Shown here: positions 27,300 to 36,212 of the stretch, piece by piece | Numbering within the stretch: the stretch's first letter is position 1 | How the letters are laid out: each line of letters opens with the position of its first letter | NCBI GenBank assembly: GCA_963666705.2 | Contig: CAXXKO010000022.1 | Span: 124,001-188,000, forward strand | Source: G963666705 sp963666705 | GTDB taxonomy: Bacteria > Pseudomonadota > Alphaproteobacteria > CADEGL01 | Direction of reading: 5' to 3' | DNA length: 64,000 bases | Made by a program: the position numbers and the translations under genes | Notes under the pieces: generated by a model | The model's input: the letters and a program-made list of their open reading frames with translations, nothing else | What the model was told of the DNA's origin: nothing | The model's database searches: none

Positions 27300-28190
27300 A
27301 TGCGTCTCGACCACCCGACCCTGGAGGCCGCCGGAGCAATGCCGGACGCAATGCCCCGCGCCGTCGAAACACCATCAGGCAAAGACTCGGGCAACGAGAA
27401 TTTCCCGGTCGGCTCGTGGCTGCTGCCGGCCCGGCTGCGGCCCCACGTGGCCACCTTCTACGCCTTCGCCCGGGCCATCGACGACATCGCCGACAACCCG
27501 GCGCTCGAGCCCGAGGACAAGGTCGTGCGGCTCGACGGATTCGCCACCGCCATCCTCGGCCACGACACCGACCATCCGGGCTACGCCAAGGCCCACCGCA
27601 TGCGCGAGAGCCTGGCCGAGACCGGTGTGCCGCCCCAACACTGCCTCGACCTGATCGCCGCTTTCAAGCAGGACGCCACCAAGACGCGCTACCGCGACTG
27701 GGTCGACTTGATGGGCTATTGCACCCTCTCAGCCTCGCCGGTGGGGCGCTACCTCCTCGACCTGCATGGCGAATCCCGGGACGGGTACCGTGCATCGGAC
27801 GCGCTGTGCAACGCGCTTCAGGTCATCAACCACCTCCAGGATTGCCAGGACGACTATCGCAGCCTCGACCGCGTCTACCTGCCTCAGGGCTGGATGGCGG
27901 CGGCGGGTGCGACGGTCGCCGACCTCGACGCTAAGGCGGCCAGCCCCGGCCTGCGCCAGGTACTCGACAGGGCGCTCGACGCCACCGAGGGGCTGATGGT
28001 GGAGGCGCGCAAGCTCGCCGGCCAGCTCGCCGACCGGCGGCTGGCGATGGAATCGGCGACTATCGTCGAGCTCGCCGGCCGGCTCATCGGCCATCTGCGG
28101 CGGCGCGACCCACTCGCCGAGCGCGTCGAGCTCGGCAAGCCCGCCTTCCTCCGCTGCATCCTCGTCGGCGTCTGGCGGGTGTGGGTATGA
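27300..28190 (+). CDS. hpnC: Squalene synthase HpnC
   Basis: This 296-aa squalene/phytoene synthase-family enzyme converts hydroxysqualene pathway intermediates to squalene with HpnD and HpnE. The first aspartate-rich region is FARAIDDIADN and the second NHLQDCQDDY, followed by RVYLPQGWM. In the HpnCDE route, HpnC forms hydroxysqualene from presqualene diphosphate. ATG 27300 has GAGG seven bases upstream; an in-frame GTG is at 27294. It opens the hopanoid operon and overlaps the following epimerase by 4 bp. Confidence 0.93.
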   Translation: MRLDHPTLEAAGAMPDAMPRAVETPSGKDSGNENFPVGSWLLPARLRPHVATFYAFARAIDDIADNPALEPEDKVVRLDGFATAILGHDTDHPGYAKAHRMRESLAETGVPPQHCLDLIAAFKQDATKTRYRDWVDLMGYCTLSASPVGRYLLDLHGESRDGYRASDALCNALQVINHLQDCQDDYRSLDRVYLPQGWMAAAGATVADLDAKAASPGLRQVLDRALDATEGLMVEARKLAGQLADRRLAMESATIVELAGRLIGHLRRRDPLAERVELGKPAFLRCILVGVWRVWV

Positions 28191-29215
28191 AGCCCGGCGC
28201 CTCGCTCGTGACCGGTGGCGGCGGGTTCATCGGCCGGCACCTGGTGCGCAACCTGATGGAGCGGGGCGAGCGGGTGCGCGTGCTCGACATCAGCGACGGC
28301 GCGGGGTTGCCTCGCGCGGTCGAATTTCAGCGCGGCTCGATCACCGACCGCGATGCCGTGGAACGGGCGCTCGACGGCATGGACCGGCTCTATCACCTCG
28401 TCGCCGACCCGAATCTGTGGCTTCCCGACGAGGCGCAATTCCTTGCGGTCAACCTGGAGGGGACGCGAAACGTTCTCGCCGCCGCCGCGCGGCACGACCT
28501 CGAGCGCGTCGTCTATACCTCGACCGAATCCATCTTGAGGGGCCGGCGCGGTGGCGGCGTCATGGACGAATCGACGTGCGCCAAGCTCACCGACATGCCC
28601 GGCCCCTATTGCAAGTCCAAGTTCCTTGCCGAGCGGGAGGCGCTGGCGGCGGCCGAGCGGGGCTTGCCCATCATCATCGTCAACCCGACCCTGCCCGTGG
28701 GGCGCGGCGACCACAACCTGACCCCGCCCACGCGCATGATCGTGCAATTCCTCAGGCGCGAGGCCCCCGCCTATCTCGATTGCCAGCTCAACATGATCGA
28801 CGTGCGCGACCTGGCGCTCGGCCACATACTCGCGGCGGAGAAGGGGCGCATCGGCGAGCGATACATCCTGGGCGGCGAGAACATCCGCTTGAGCCAGTTG
28901 CTCGCCTTCCTGGAGGAGATTTCCGGCGTCGACATGCCGAAGGTGCGGGTTCCCTACTGGCTGGCTTGGGCCATGGGTGCCGTCTCCGAGCTCTCCGCCG
29001 ATCTCCTTACGCACAAGGCGCCGATGGCCCCGTTCGCGGGCGTCCGCCTCGCGGGCACGGCCATGGCATTCGATTGCTCCAAGGCCAGTCGCGAGCTCGA
29101 CCCGCCGCATCGCCCAATCCGCGAATCGTTGGCGGACGCTGTCGCTTGGCTCGCCGAGGCGGGATATTGGGACGCCGCGATCGAAACCCGTGCCCTATCG
29201 TCGAGGTCAGCCTAG
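28187..29215 (+). CDS. NAD-dependent epimerase/dehydratase, HpnA-like
   Basis: This 342-aa extended short-chain dehydrogenase has the cofactor motif VTGGGGFIGRHLV and the Y-x3-K pair in PGPYCKSKFLAE. It resembles the hopanoid-associated HpnA group in layout (YHLVADPNLWLPDE, GERYILGGENIRLSQLL). A second protein at 40874-41893 is the closer match to HpnA proper, so this is a divergent paralogue. It starts at the ATGA overlap with hpnC, so it belongs to the hopanoid operon. A sugar or hopanoid-side-chain substrate is likely but unproven. Confidence 0.8.
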   Translation: MKPGASLVTGGGGFIGRHLVRNLMERGERVRVLDISDGAGLPRAVEFQRGSITDRDAVERALDGMDRLYHLVADPNLWLPDEAQFLAVNLEGTRNVLAAAARHDLERVVYTSTESILRGRRGGGVMDESTCAKLTDMPGPYCKSKFLAEREALAAAERGLPIIIVNPTLPVGRGDHNLTPPTRMIVQFLRREAPAYLDCQLNMIDVRDLALGHILAAEKGRIGERYILGGENIRLSQLLAFLEEISGVDMPKVRVPYWLAWAMGAVSELSADLLTHKAPMAPFAGVRLAGTAMAFDCSKASRELDPPHRPIRESLADAVAWLAEAGYWDAAIETRALSSRSA

Positions 29216-29307
29216 ACCACACACATTCATGTTTACAACGGCTTGCAAAGGATTTCTCGTTTCGCCATTCTGCGCTGCCGCAATCAACAATGCTTGAAGA
29301 GGGGACC

Positions 29308-30072
29308 GTGAGCACGGACCGAATATTGACCGAGGCGCAAGTCGCCATGTTCCGGCGCGACGGGTTCGTCGTGGTCCGAAGAATGTTCGGCGACGGGGAG
29401 ATGGCGCACATCGCGGCTTGGAGCGACGAGATGGAATCGCGTCCCGAGGCACCCGGTGCGTATATGAAGTACTTCGAGGAAAGCTTGAGGTCTCCCGGCG
29501 AGCGAATCCTTCAGCGCCTGGAGAACTTCTATCCCTACCACGACGGCTTCAGCGGCCTCTTCGACGGCAAGCTGAGCCAGGTGAGCGCCGAGTTGTTCGG
29601 CGCCGAGGCCGTGTTGTTCAAGGACAAGATCAACTTCAAGAAGCCGGGCGGTGACGGCTTCAAGCCGCACCAGGACCAGCAGGCCGGCTGGAGCAGCTAC
29701 GCCGACCTCTTCATCACCGCCATGGTCAGCATCGATCCGGCCACGGTCGAGAATGGCTGCCTCGAGTTGGTCGCCAGGCATCACGGCCGCGGCCTGATCG
29801 GCGACGAATGGGTGCCGCTCGACGAGGCGAATATGGCGAACATGGATTTCGTCGCCTGCCCGACCGAGCCGGGCGACGCCGTGCTCTTCGATTCCTATTG
29901 CCCACACGGCTCGAACCCCAATCTCACGGACGCGATGCGGCGCATTCTCTACATCACCTACAACCGCCTATCCGACGGCGACCACCGAGATGAGTACTAC
30001 GCGGACAAGCGCAAGAGCTTCCCGCCGGACATCGAGCGCGTGCCGGGCAGAGAGTACGTCTTCCGGGTGTGA
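29308..30072 (+). CDS. Phytanoyl-CoA dioxygenase family protein in the hopanoid operon
   Basis: This 254-aa Fe(II)/2-oxoglutarate oxygenase of the PhyH fold has iron ligands H-x-D in PHQDQQAGW and distal His in YCPHGSNPN, with MRRILYITYN supplying the 2-oxoglutarate arginine. GTG 29308 follows AAGAGGGG; an ATG at 29290 is possible. It lies between the HpnA-like epimerase and hpnB and its stop overlaps the next open frame. This places an oxygenase directly in the hopanoid operon, so a role in hydroxylating a hopanoid or its side chain is attractive. It is only distantly similar to the pair at 7955-9663. Confidence 0.82.
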   Translation: MSTDRILTEAQVAMFRRDGFVVVRRMFGDGEMAHIAAWSDEMESRPEAPGAYMKYFEESLRSPGERILQRLENFYPYHDGFSGLFDGKLSQVSAELFGAEAVLFKDKINFKKPGGDGFKPHQDQQAGWSSYADLFITAMVSIDPATVENGCLELVARHHGRGLIGDEWVPLDEANMANMDFVACPTEPGDAVLFDSYCPHGSNPNLTDAMRRILYITYNRLSDGDHRDEYYADKRKSFPPDIERVPGREYVFRV

Positions 30073-30074
30073 CT

Positions 30075-31253
30075 ATGGTCGGCTTTGCCGTATTGCTGGG
30101 GGTCCTGGTGCTTACCGCCTGGATTTACCTCACGCTTTTTCACGGCCGCTTCTGGCATGCGGATCAGCGCCTGACCAGCAGGCCGCGCGAGCCCGAGGTA
30201 TGGCCCGAGGTCGTCGCCGTGGTGCCGGCGCGGAACGAGGCCGACCTTGTCGCGGAGGCCGTGGACTCGCTCCTTCGCCAGGACTACCCGGGCCGCCTCT
30301 CGATCATCCTGGTGGACGACCGCAGCACGGACGGCACGGCGGAGGCCGCCCTCGCCACTGACCGGGCACGGACCGCCCAAACACGGCTCGTGGTCGTTCC
30401 GGGGCAGCCCTTACCGTACGGCTGGGTGGGAAAGGTCTGGGCCATGGCCCAGGGGCTGGAACAGGCGGCGACGCACGCCGCGCATGCACGCTACATTCTG
30501 TTCACAGATGCCGATGTGGGCCACGCCCCGGACGCGATCAGACATCTGGTCGCGAAGGCGGAGGCCGAGGAGCTCGACCTCGTCTCCCTCATGGTGCGCC
30601 TGAGGTGCGAGACATTCTGGGAAAGACTTCTGATCCCCGCCTTCGTCTTCTTCTTCCAGAAGCTCTATCCGTTTCCGCGCGTGAACCACCCGGCGAGCGG
30701 CGTGGCCGGCGCCACCGGTGGCACCATGCTGGCCCGGCGTGCGGCCCTCGAGCGGATCGACGGCGTATCCGCGATCCGGGATGCGGTGATCGACGACTGC
30801 GCGCTCGCCCGCGCCATCAAGGCTCGCGGCGCCATCTGGCTCGGCCTCGCCGAGGAATCACGCAGTCTCCGCCGCTACGAGGGCCTCGATGCCATCTGGC
30901 AGATGGTGGCTCGGTCGGCCTTCACCCAACTCGGCCATTCCTGGCTGCTGCTTGCAGCCACCGTGATCCTCATGCCCATGCTCTATATCGTGCCGCCCGC
31001 CACGGCCGTCGCGGGCCTCGCGATGGGCGAGCCGTGGGTCGCGGTCTTCGGCATTACCGGGTGGCTCCTGATGTTGCTCTGCTATCTCCCAACCCTGCGG
31101 CTCTATGGCCGGCCGAAGTGGGAAGCGGCCCTGCTGCCCGCATCGGGCTTCCTTTATACCGTGATGACCATCGATTCCGCGCGTGGATATCTGCGCGGTG
31201 AGGGCGGAAACTGGAAAGGGCGCAGCTATTCGGCCCCCACGCGCAGCCAATAA
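30075..31253 (+). CDS. hpnB: Hopene-associated glycosyltransferase HpnB
   Basis: This 392-aa membrane-bound family 2 glycosyltransferase has an N-terminal hydrophobic anchor, then the nucleotide-sugar fold AVVPARNEADLVAEAVDSLL and ILVDDRSTDGT. The D-x-D-type LFTDADVGHAPDAI, the acceptor-side DDCALARAIKARG, and three or so C-terminal helices follow. HpnB-type proteins are found in hopanoid clusters and are thought to glycosylate a hopanoid or precursor. A GTG at 30069 overlapping the oxygenase stop is an alternative start. Confidence 0.88.
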   Translation: MVGFAVLLGVLVLTAWIYLTLFHGRFWHADQRLTSRPREPEVWPEVVAVVPARNEADLVAEAVDSLLRQDYPGRLSIILVDDRSTDGTAEAALATDRARTAQTRLVVVPGQPLPYGWVGKVWAMAQGLEQAATHAAHARYILFTDADVGHAPDAIRHLVAKAEAEELDLVSLMVRLRCETFWERLLIPAFVFFFQKLYPFPRVNHPASGVAGATGGTMLARRAALERIDGVSAIRDAVIDDCALARAIKARGAIWLGLAEESRSLRRYEGLDAIWQMVARSAFTQLGHSWLLLAATVILMPMLYIVPPATAVAGLAMGEPWVAVFGITGWLLMLLCYLPTLRLYGRPKWEAALLPASGFLYTVMTIDSARGYLRGEGGNWKGRSYSAPTRSQ

Positions 31254-31269
31254 GCGCCGGGCGCGGGCG

Positions 31270-32157
31270 ATGAGCAGCAACCCCGCGAACGCAATTGAAA
31301 TGACGGCGTCGGAGAACCGGGCGGCGCAGGCCGACCTCGATCACGTGCGCGCGGTTGTCGCCGATTCGGGAACCTCATTCTTCTGGGCCATGCGACTCCT
31401 GCCGGCGCCGCGGCGCGACGCCATGTTTGCCATCTATGCATTTTGCCGCGAGGTCGACGACATCGCCGACGAGCCGGCGCCGATGGCCGAGAAGAGCGCC
31501 GGCCTCGCCGCATGGCGGGAGGAGGTCGCGCGCCTCTACGCCGGCGCCCCCACCCGCCCCACCGGGCGGGCGCTCCTCGGGCCCGTTGGCGCATACGGCC
31601 TCAGGCAGGAGGACTTCCTGGCGCTTATCGAAGGCATGGAGATGGATGCGGCGGATATCCGCGCACCCACGATGGCCGAGCTCGAGCTCTACTGCGACCG
31701 CGTCGCCTGCGCCGTGGGGCGGCTCTCGGTCCGGGCGTTCGGCGCGACCGACGCGCGGGCCGAGGGCGTGGCCTTCTCGCTCGGCCAGGCCCTTCAGCTC
31801 ACCAACATCCTGCGCGATATCGAGGAGGACGCGGAGCGGGGCCGCCTCTACCTTCCCCGGGAGCTCCTGGCGGCGAGCGGCATCGAAGCCACCGACCCGG
31901 TCGAGGTACTGCGCCATCCGTCGTTGCCGGCGGTGTGCGATGCCCTGGCCACCGTCGCCGAGGACCGGTTCGCCGAGGCCCGCGCGGCCCTCGCCCATTG
32001 CGCCGGCCGGCCCATGCGCCCGGCCCGGATGATGATGGAGATCTACCGCCGCACGCTCGCGCGGCTGCGCGTGCGCGGCTGGTCCCGGCTCGGGGAGCCG
32101 GTCACGCTGCCCAAGACCGAGAAGCTCTGGATCGCGCTCCGCCACGGTCTGCTGTGA
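31270..32157 (+). CDS. hpnD: Presqualene diphosphate synthase HpnD
   Basis: This 295-aa enzyme condenses two farnesyl diphosphates to presqualene diphosphate. Aspartate-rich motifs are AFCREVDDIADE and LTNILRDIEEDAERGRLYLP. The GLRQEDFLALIEGMEMD stretch is typical of the HpnD group, which distinguishes it from HpnC. It starts 16 bp after hpnB and its stop overlaps hpnE by GTGA. Confidence 0.93.
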   Translation: MSSNPANAIEMTASENRAAQADLDHVRAVVADSGTSFFWAMRLLPAPRRDAMFAIYAFCREVDDIADEPAPMAEKSAGLAAWREEVARLYAGAPTRPTGRALLGPVGAYGLRQEDFLALIEGMEMDAADIRAPTMAELELYCDRVACAVGRLSVRAFGATDARAEGVAFSLGQALQLTNILRDIEEDAERGRLYLPRELLAASGIEATDPVEVLRHPSLPAVCDALATVAEDRFAEARAALAHCAGRPMRPARMMMEIYRRTLARLRVRGWSRLGEPVTLPKTEKLWIALRHGLL

Positions 32158-33407
32158 GCACGGTCCATGTCGTCGGCGCGGGCGTTGCGGGCCTCGCATG
32201 CGCGGTGCGCTTGGCTCGCGGCGGCCGGAGCATCCGGCTCCACGAAGCGGCGGGCCACGCCGGCGGGCGTTGCCGGTCCTTCTTCGACGCGACGCTTTCG
32301 CGCACCATCGACAACGGCAACCACCTGCTACTGAGTGGCAACCGCTCGGTCATGGCCTATCTCGACGAAATCGGCGGCCGGAACAGCCTCATTGGCCCGC
32401 CCGAGCCGGCCTTTCCCTTTTTCGATTTGGAGAGCGGCCAGCGTTGGACTGTGCGCCCCAACCTCGGCCGGCTGCCATGGTGGATCTTCACCGCCCGGCG
32501 CCGGGTGCCGGGGACGCGGGCAGGCGATTACGTGAAGGCCCTCACCCTCGCCCGCGCCCGGCCGGAGGACACGATCACCGATCGCCTCGATACGGGCACG
32601 GCCCTGTTCGCCCGCTTCTGGGAGCCCCTAGCCGTCTCGATCCTCAACACGGCAGCCGAGGAAGGGGCGGCAAGCCTGCTGTGGCCCGTGATGATGGAGA
32701 TATTCGGCCGTGGCGGGTCCGCCAGCCGTCCGTTGATCGCGCGCGTCGGCTTGGGCCATAGCTTCGTCGAGCCGGCATTGGCGCTGCTTGCTCGGCGCGG
32801 TGCCGCGGTGGAGTTCAACCAGCGCCTGCGCGCCATCACGGCCGAGAGCGGGCGGGTCGAGGCGCTCGACTTCGGCGGTGGAAGCATCACTCTCGGCGAT
32901 GCCGACAGCGTGGTGCTGGCAGTGCCGCCGACGGCCGCCGCGTCTCTTCTGCCCGGCCTCTCCGCCCCCCTCGAGGCGCGGGCCATCGTCAATGCCCACT
33001 TCCGTCTGCCGGAGCCGATCGACACGCCGGGCGGGTCCCCCTTCCTCGGCCTCCTTGGCGGCACCGCCCATTGGCTGTTCATACGCGGCGACGTGGTCTC
33101 GGTGACGGTCAGCGCCGCGGATGCCCTCGCCGAAGAGCCGCCAGCGGCGATTGCGACGGCGCTCTGGGCGGACGTAGCCCGCGCGCTCGATCAGCCGTCC
33201 GCGCCCCAGCCGCCGGTCCGAATCATCAAGGAGAAGCGCGCCACCTTCGCCCAGACCCCGGCCCAGGTCGTGCGGCGTCCCGGCACGCGCACCGCCTGGC
33301 GCAACCTTTTTCTCGCCGGCGACTGGATCGATACAGGGCTGCCGGCCACCATCGAGAGCGCCGTCCGCTCCGGCCACACAGCCGCGGCGGTGGTGGTAGG
33401 TGGTTAG
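32154..33407 (+). CDS. hpnE: Hydroxysqualene dehydroxylase HpnE
   Basis: This 417-aa FAD-dependent amine-oxidase-fold enzyme makes squalene from hydroxysqualene. The flavin motif is VHVVGAGVAGLACAVRLA followed by GHAGGRCRSF, and the C terminus has NLFLAGDWIDTGLPATIE, the usual second FAD-binding stretch. The GTG start at 32154 is coupled to hpnD. Its 3' end overlaps the open frame of shc. Confidence 0.92.
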   Translation: MSTVHVVGAGVAGLACAVRLARGGRSIRLHEAAGHAGGRCRSFFDATLSRTIDNGNHLLLSGNRSVMAYLDEIGGRNSLIGPPEPAFPFFDLESGQRWTVRPNLGRLPWWIFTARRRVPGTRAGDYVKALTLARARPEDTITDRLDTGTALFARFWEPLAVSILNTAAEEGAASLLWPVMMEIFGRGGSASRPLIARVGLGHSFVEPALALLARRGAAVEFNQRLRAITAESGRVEALDFGGGSITLGDADSVVLAVPPTAAASLLPGLSAPLEARAIVNAHFRLPEPIDTPGGSPFLGLLGGTAHWLFIRGDVVSVTVSAADALAEEPPAAIATALWADVARALDQPSAPQPPVRIIKEKRATFAQTPAQVVRRPGTRTAWRNLFLAGDWIDTGLPATIESAVRSGHTAAAVVVGG

Positions 33408-35511
33408 TGGAAATGCGTCTGGACAAGGTAAAAGCCCTCGCCTAGGTTCGCTCATTCGAAAAACCGGTTTGGAAACCGTAGCTTGGAGGTCGCCGCCGAT
33501 CGTGGGCGCCGGGAACAGCAGCAGGATCGAGGACACCCTAGCGGGCGGCAATCGGGACGGTCTGGGCGCATGGATCGAGAGCGCCGTCGAGCCCGTGATC
33601 GCCGACGCCCGCGAGTCGCTCGCCAGCCACCAGCGCGAGGACGGCCACTGGTTGTTCGAGCTCGAAACCGACGCGACTATTCCCGCTGAATTCATCCTGC
33701 TGGGCCATTTTCTCGACGAGATCGACGACGAGTTTGACCGGCGGCTCGCCAGCTACCTGCGCGAGACCCAAGGCGTTCACGGCGGCTGGCCGCTGTTCCA
33801 AGACGGCGACTTCAATATCAGCGCCAGCGTGAAGGCCTATTACGCCTTGAAGCTAACGGGCGACGACGTGGACGCGCCGCACATGCGCCGGGCGCGTGAG
33901 GCCATCCTCGATTTCGGCGGCGCCGCGCGTGCCAACGTCTTCACCCGCATCGCCATGGCGCTCTTCGGTCAGGTGCCGTGGCGGGCCGTCCCCGTGATGC
34001 CACCCGAGATCATGCTGCTGCCACGCTGGTTCCCGTTCCACATGAACAAGGTCTCCTACTGGTCGCGCACGGTGATTGCACCCCTCCTCGTACTGATGGG
34101 GCTGAAGCCGCGGGCCAAGAACCCGCACGGGATCGGCATCGCCGAACTGTTCACGACGCCGCCCGAGCGCGAGCGCCACTACATGCAGAACACGACGGGC
34201 TCGGCCTGGGGCACGTTCTTCATCGGACTCGACAAGGTCCTCCGGGTGGTCGAGCCCCTGTTCCCCAAGAGGCGGCGGCGCAAGAGCATCGAGAAGGCCA
34301 TCGCTTTCGCCACGGAGCGCCTCAACGGCGAGGATGGGCTGGGCGCCATTTTCCCCGCCATGGTCAACCTGGTGATGGCGCTCGAGACACTCGGCTATCC
34401 CAAGGACCATCCCGATCTGATGACCACCAAGCGCTCGATTCGCCGGCTGCTCACCTTCGGCGACGACTCGCTCATCGGCGAGGGGCCGGCGGGCAAGGCC
34501 GCGCGGCCTTATTGCCAACCCTGCATCTCGCCGCTCTGGGACACGTCCCTTGCCTTGCACGCCATGCTCGAGGCAGGGGCGGACGAGGCATGCATCTCCA
34601 AGGCGGCCGACTGGATGATGGAGCGCCAGATCCTCGACGTGGTCGGCGATTGGGCCGAGCAACGGCCAAGCCTACGCCCCGGCGGTTGGGCCTTCCAGTA
34701 CATCAACCCCCACTACCCCGATATCGACGACACGGCCGTCGTGGCCATGGCGCTCCACCGCGCCGGTGACCTGAAATATCGCGAATCAATCGCGCGCGCC
34801 GAGGAATGGGTCGTCGGCATGCAGAGCAAGAACGGCGGCTGGGGCGCCTTCGACGCCGAGAACACGCATTACCTTCTCAACAACATTCCCTTCGCCGATC
34901 ACGGGGCGCTCCTCGACCCACCCACCTCGGATGTGACCGCGCGCTGCCTCAGCATGCTGGTGCAGCTCGGCCACGGGAGGGACGACGCGGCCGTGGCCCG
35001 CGCCATCGCCTACCTCAAGGCCGAGCAGGAGCCCGACGGCTCCTGGTTCGGGCGTTGGGGCACCAACCACATCTACGGCACCTGGTCGGTCCTGTGCGCC
35101 CTCAACATGGCGGGCGAAGACATGACGGCGCCCTATTTACGGAAGGCGGTCGATTGGCTGAAGGGCCGCCAGCGCGAGGACGGCGGCTGGGGCGAGGACA
35201 GCGCCACCTACTGGGCCGACCACAAGGCCGAATGCAAGGCCAGCACACCGTCGCAGACAGCCTGGGCGCTTATCGGCCTAATGGCCGCCGGTGAAGTGGA
35301 GAGCGCGGCCGTGCGGCGCGGCATCGAATACCTGCTCGCCGCACCCAGGGAAGGTGCGAAGTGGGAGGAGAAACTCTTCACTGCGGTCGGCTTCCCGCGC
35401 ATCCTTTACCTACGCTACGACGGCTATAGCATGTACTTCCCGCTCTGGGCGCTCTCGCGTTACCGTAACCTGATGCGCGGCAACACGCGCACCGTTCCCC
35501 ACGGCATGTGA
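33400..35511 (+). CDS. shc: Squalene-hopene cyclase (HpnF)
   Basis: This cyclase of up to 703 aa converts squalene to hopene/hopanol at the inner membrane. The protonating D-x-D-D motif is PDIDDTAVV. QW repeats are seen as GVHGGWPLF, KNGGWGAF, DGSWFGRWG and DGGWGED, and the N-terminal domain has QREDGHWLFELE. The start is uncertain: GTG 33400 lies inside hpnE, and GTG 33502 would give 669 aa, closer to many homologues. The stop overlaps hpnG by GTGA. Confidence 0.95.
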   Translation: MVSGNASGQGKSPRLGSLIRKTGLETVAWRSPPIVGAGNSSRIEDTLAGGNRDGLGAWIESAVEPVIADARESLASHQREDGHWLFELETDATIPAEFILLGHFLDEIDDEFDRRLASYLRETQGVHGGWPLFQDGDFNISASVKAYYALKLTGDDVDAPHMRRAREAILDFGGAARANVFTRIAMALFGQVPWRAVPVMPPEIMLLPRWFPFHMNKVSYWSRTVIAPLLVLMGLKPRAKNPHGIGIAELFTTPPERERHYMQNTTGSAWGTFFIGLDKVLRVVEPLFPKRRRRKSIEKAIAFATERLNGEDGLGAIFPAMVNLVMALETLGYPKDHPDLMTTKRSIRRLLTFGDDSLIGEGPAGKAARPYCQPCISPLWDTSLALHAMLEAGADEACISKAADWMMERQILDVVGDWAEQRPSLRPGGWAFQYINPHYPDIDDTAVVAMALHRAGDLKYRESIARAEEWVVGMQSKNGGWGAFDAENTHYLLNNIPFADHGALLDPPTSDVTARCLSMLVQLGHGRDDAAVARAIAYLKAEQEPDGSWFGRWGTNHIYGTWSVLCALNMAGEDMTAPYLRKAVDWLKGRQREDGGWGEDSATYWADHKAECKASTPSQTAWALIGLMAAGEVESAAVRRGIEYLLAAPREGAKWEEKLFTAVGFPRILYLRYDGYSMYFPLWALSRYRNLMRGNTRTVPHGM

Positions 35512-36212
35512 CCGCCCGGCCCACCCCTCCGCCACGCATCGGCATCGTCACCGGCTTGGTCGCGGAGGCCGACTGCCTGCTCAAGCCCCGGACACGGCCC
35601 GCCCCACGTGTTCTGGTCTCGGGCGGGGTGCCGGCGCGGACGGGGGAACTCGCCCAGGCGCTTATCGCCGAGGGCGCAACCGGCCTCGTGAGCTTCGGCG
35701 TGGCCGGCGGTCTGGACCCGGCGCTCGGCGTCGGCGCCATCCTGCTGCCGCGGGAGGTGCTGACAAGCGACGGCGCCCGCTTCGCGACCCATCCTGAATG
35801 GCGGTCGGCCCTCTCGGCGGCCATTGGCGAGGATGCTACGGACACGACCATGCTCGGATGCGACCGCTTCGTCGGCACGGTCATGGAGAAGCGGGCGCTG
35901 TTCAGGGAGACGGCGGCGGCGGCGGTGGACATGGAGAGCCACGTGATAGCCGCGGCGGCCGCGGCGGCGGGTCTGCCGTTCATCGTGCTGCGCGCGATTA
36001 CCGATCCCGCCGGGCGCGCACTGCCGATCACCGCCGAAGCGGGCCTGGGCCCCGACGGCCGGACCCGCCCATTCGCGGTTGTCGGTGCGCTTATGCGGCG
36101 GCCGGGCGAACTGCCCGCGGTGATACGCCTGGCTCGGGAGCACGCCCGGGCGCTACGCGCCCTTCGCCGCGCAGCCCTACTCGGCCGCCACCTGATCGTC
36201 CTTGGCGTGTAG
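35508..36212 (+). CDS. hpnG: Hopanoid-associated phosphorylase HpnG
   Basis: This 234-aa nucleoside phosphorylase-fold enzyme removes adenine from adenosylhopane on the way to ribosylhopane and bacteriohopanetetrol. Fold landmarks are IGIVTGLVAEADCL, SFGVAGGLDPAL and AVDMESHVIAAAA, the latter being the purine phosphorylase D-M-E-S motif. It is coupled to shc and converges on hpnH, with a 36-bp overlap of the two coding regions at their 3' ends. Confidence 0.9.
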   Translation: MTARPTPPPRIGIVTGLVAEADCLLKPRTRPAPRVLVSGGVPARTGELAQALIAEGATGLVSFGVAGGLDPALGVGAILLPREVLTSDGARFATHPEWRSALSAAIGEDATDTTMLGCDRFVGTVMEKRALFRETAAAAVDMESHVIAAAAAAAGLPFIVLRAITDPAGRALPITAEAGLGPDGRTRPFAVVGALMRRPGELPAVIRLAREHARALRALRRAALLGRHLIVLGV

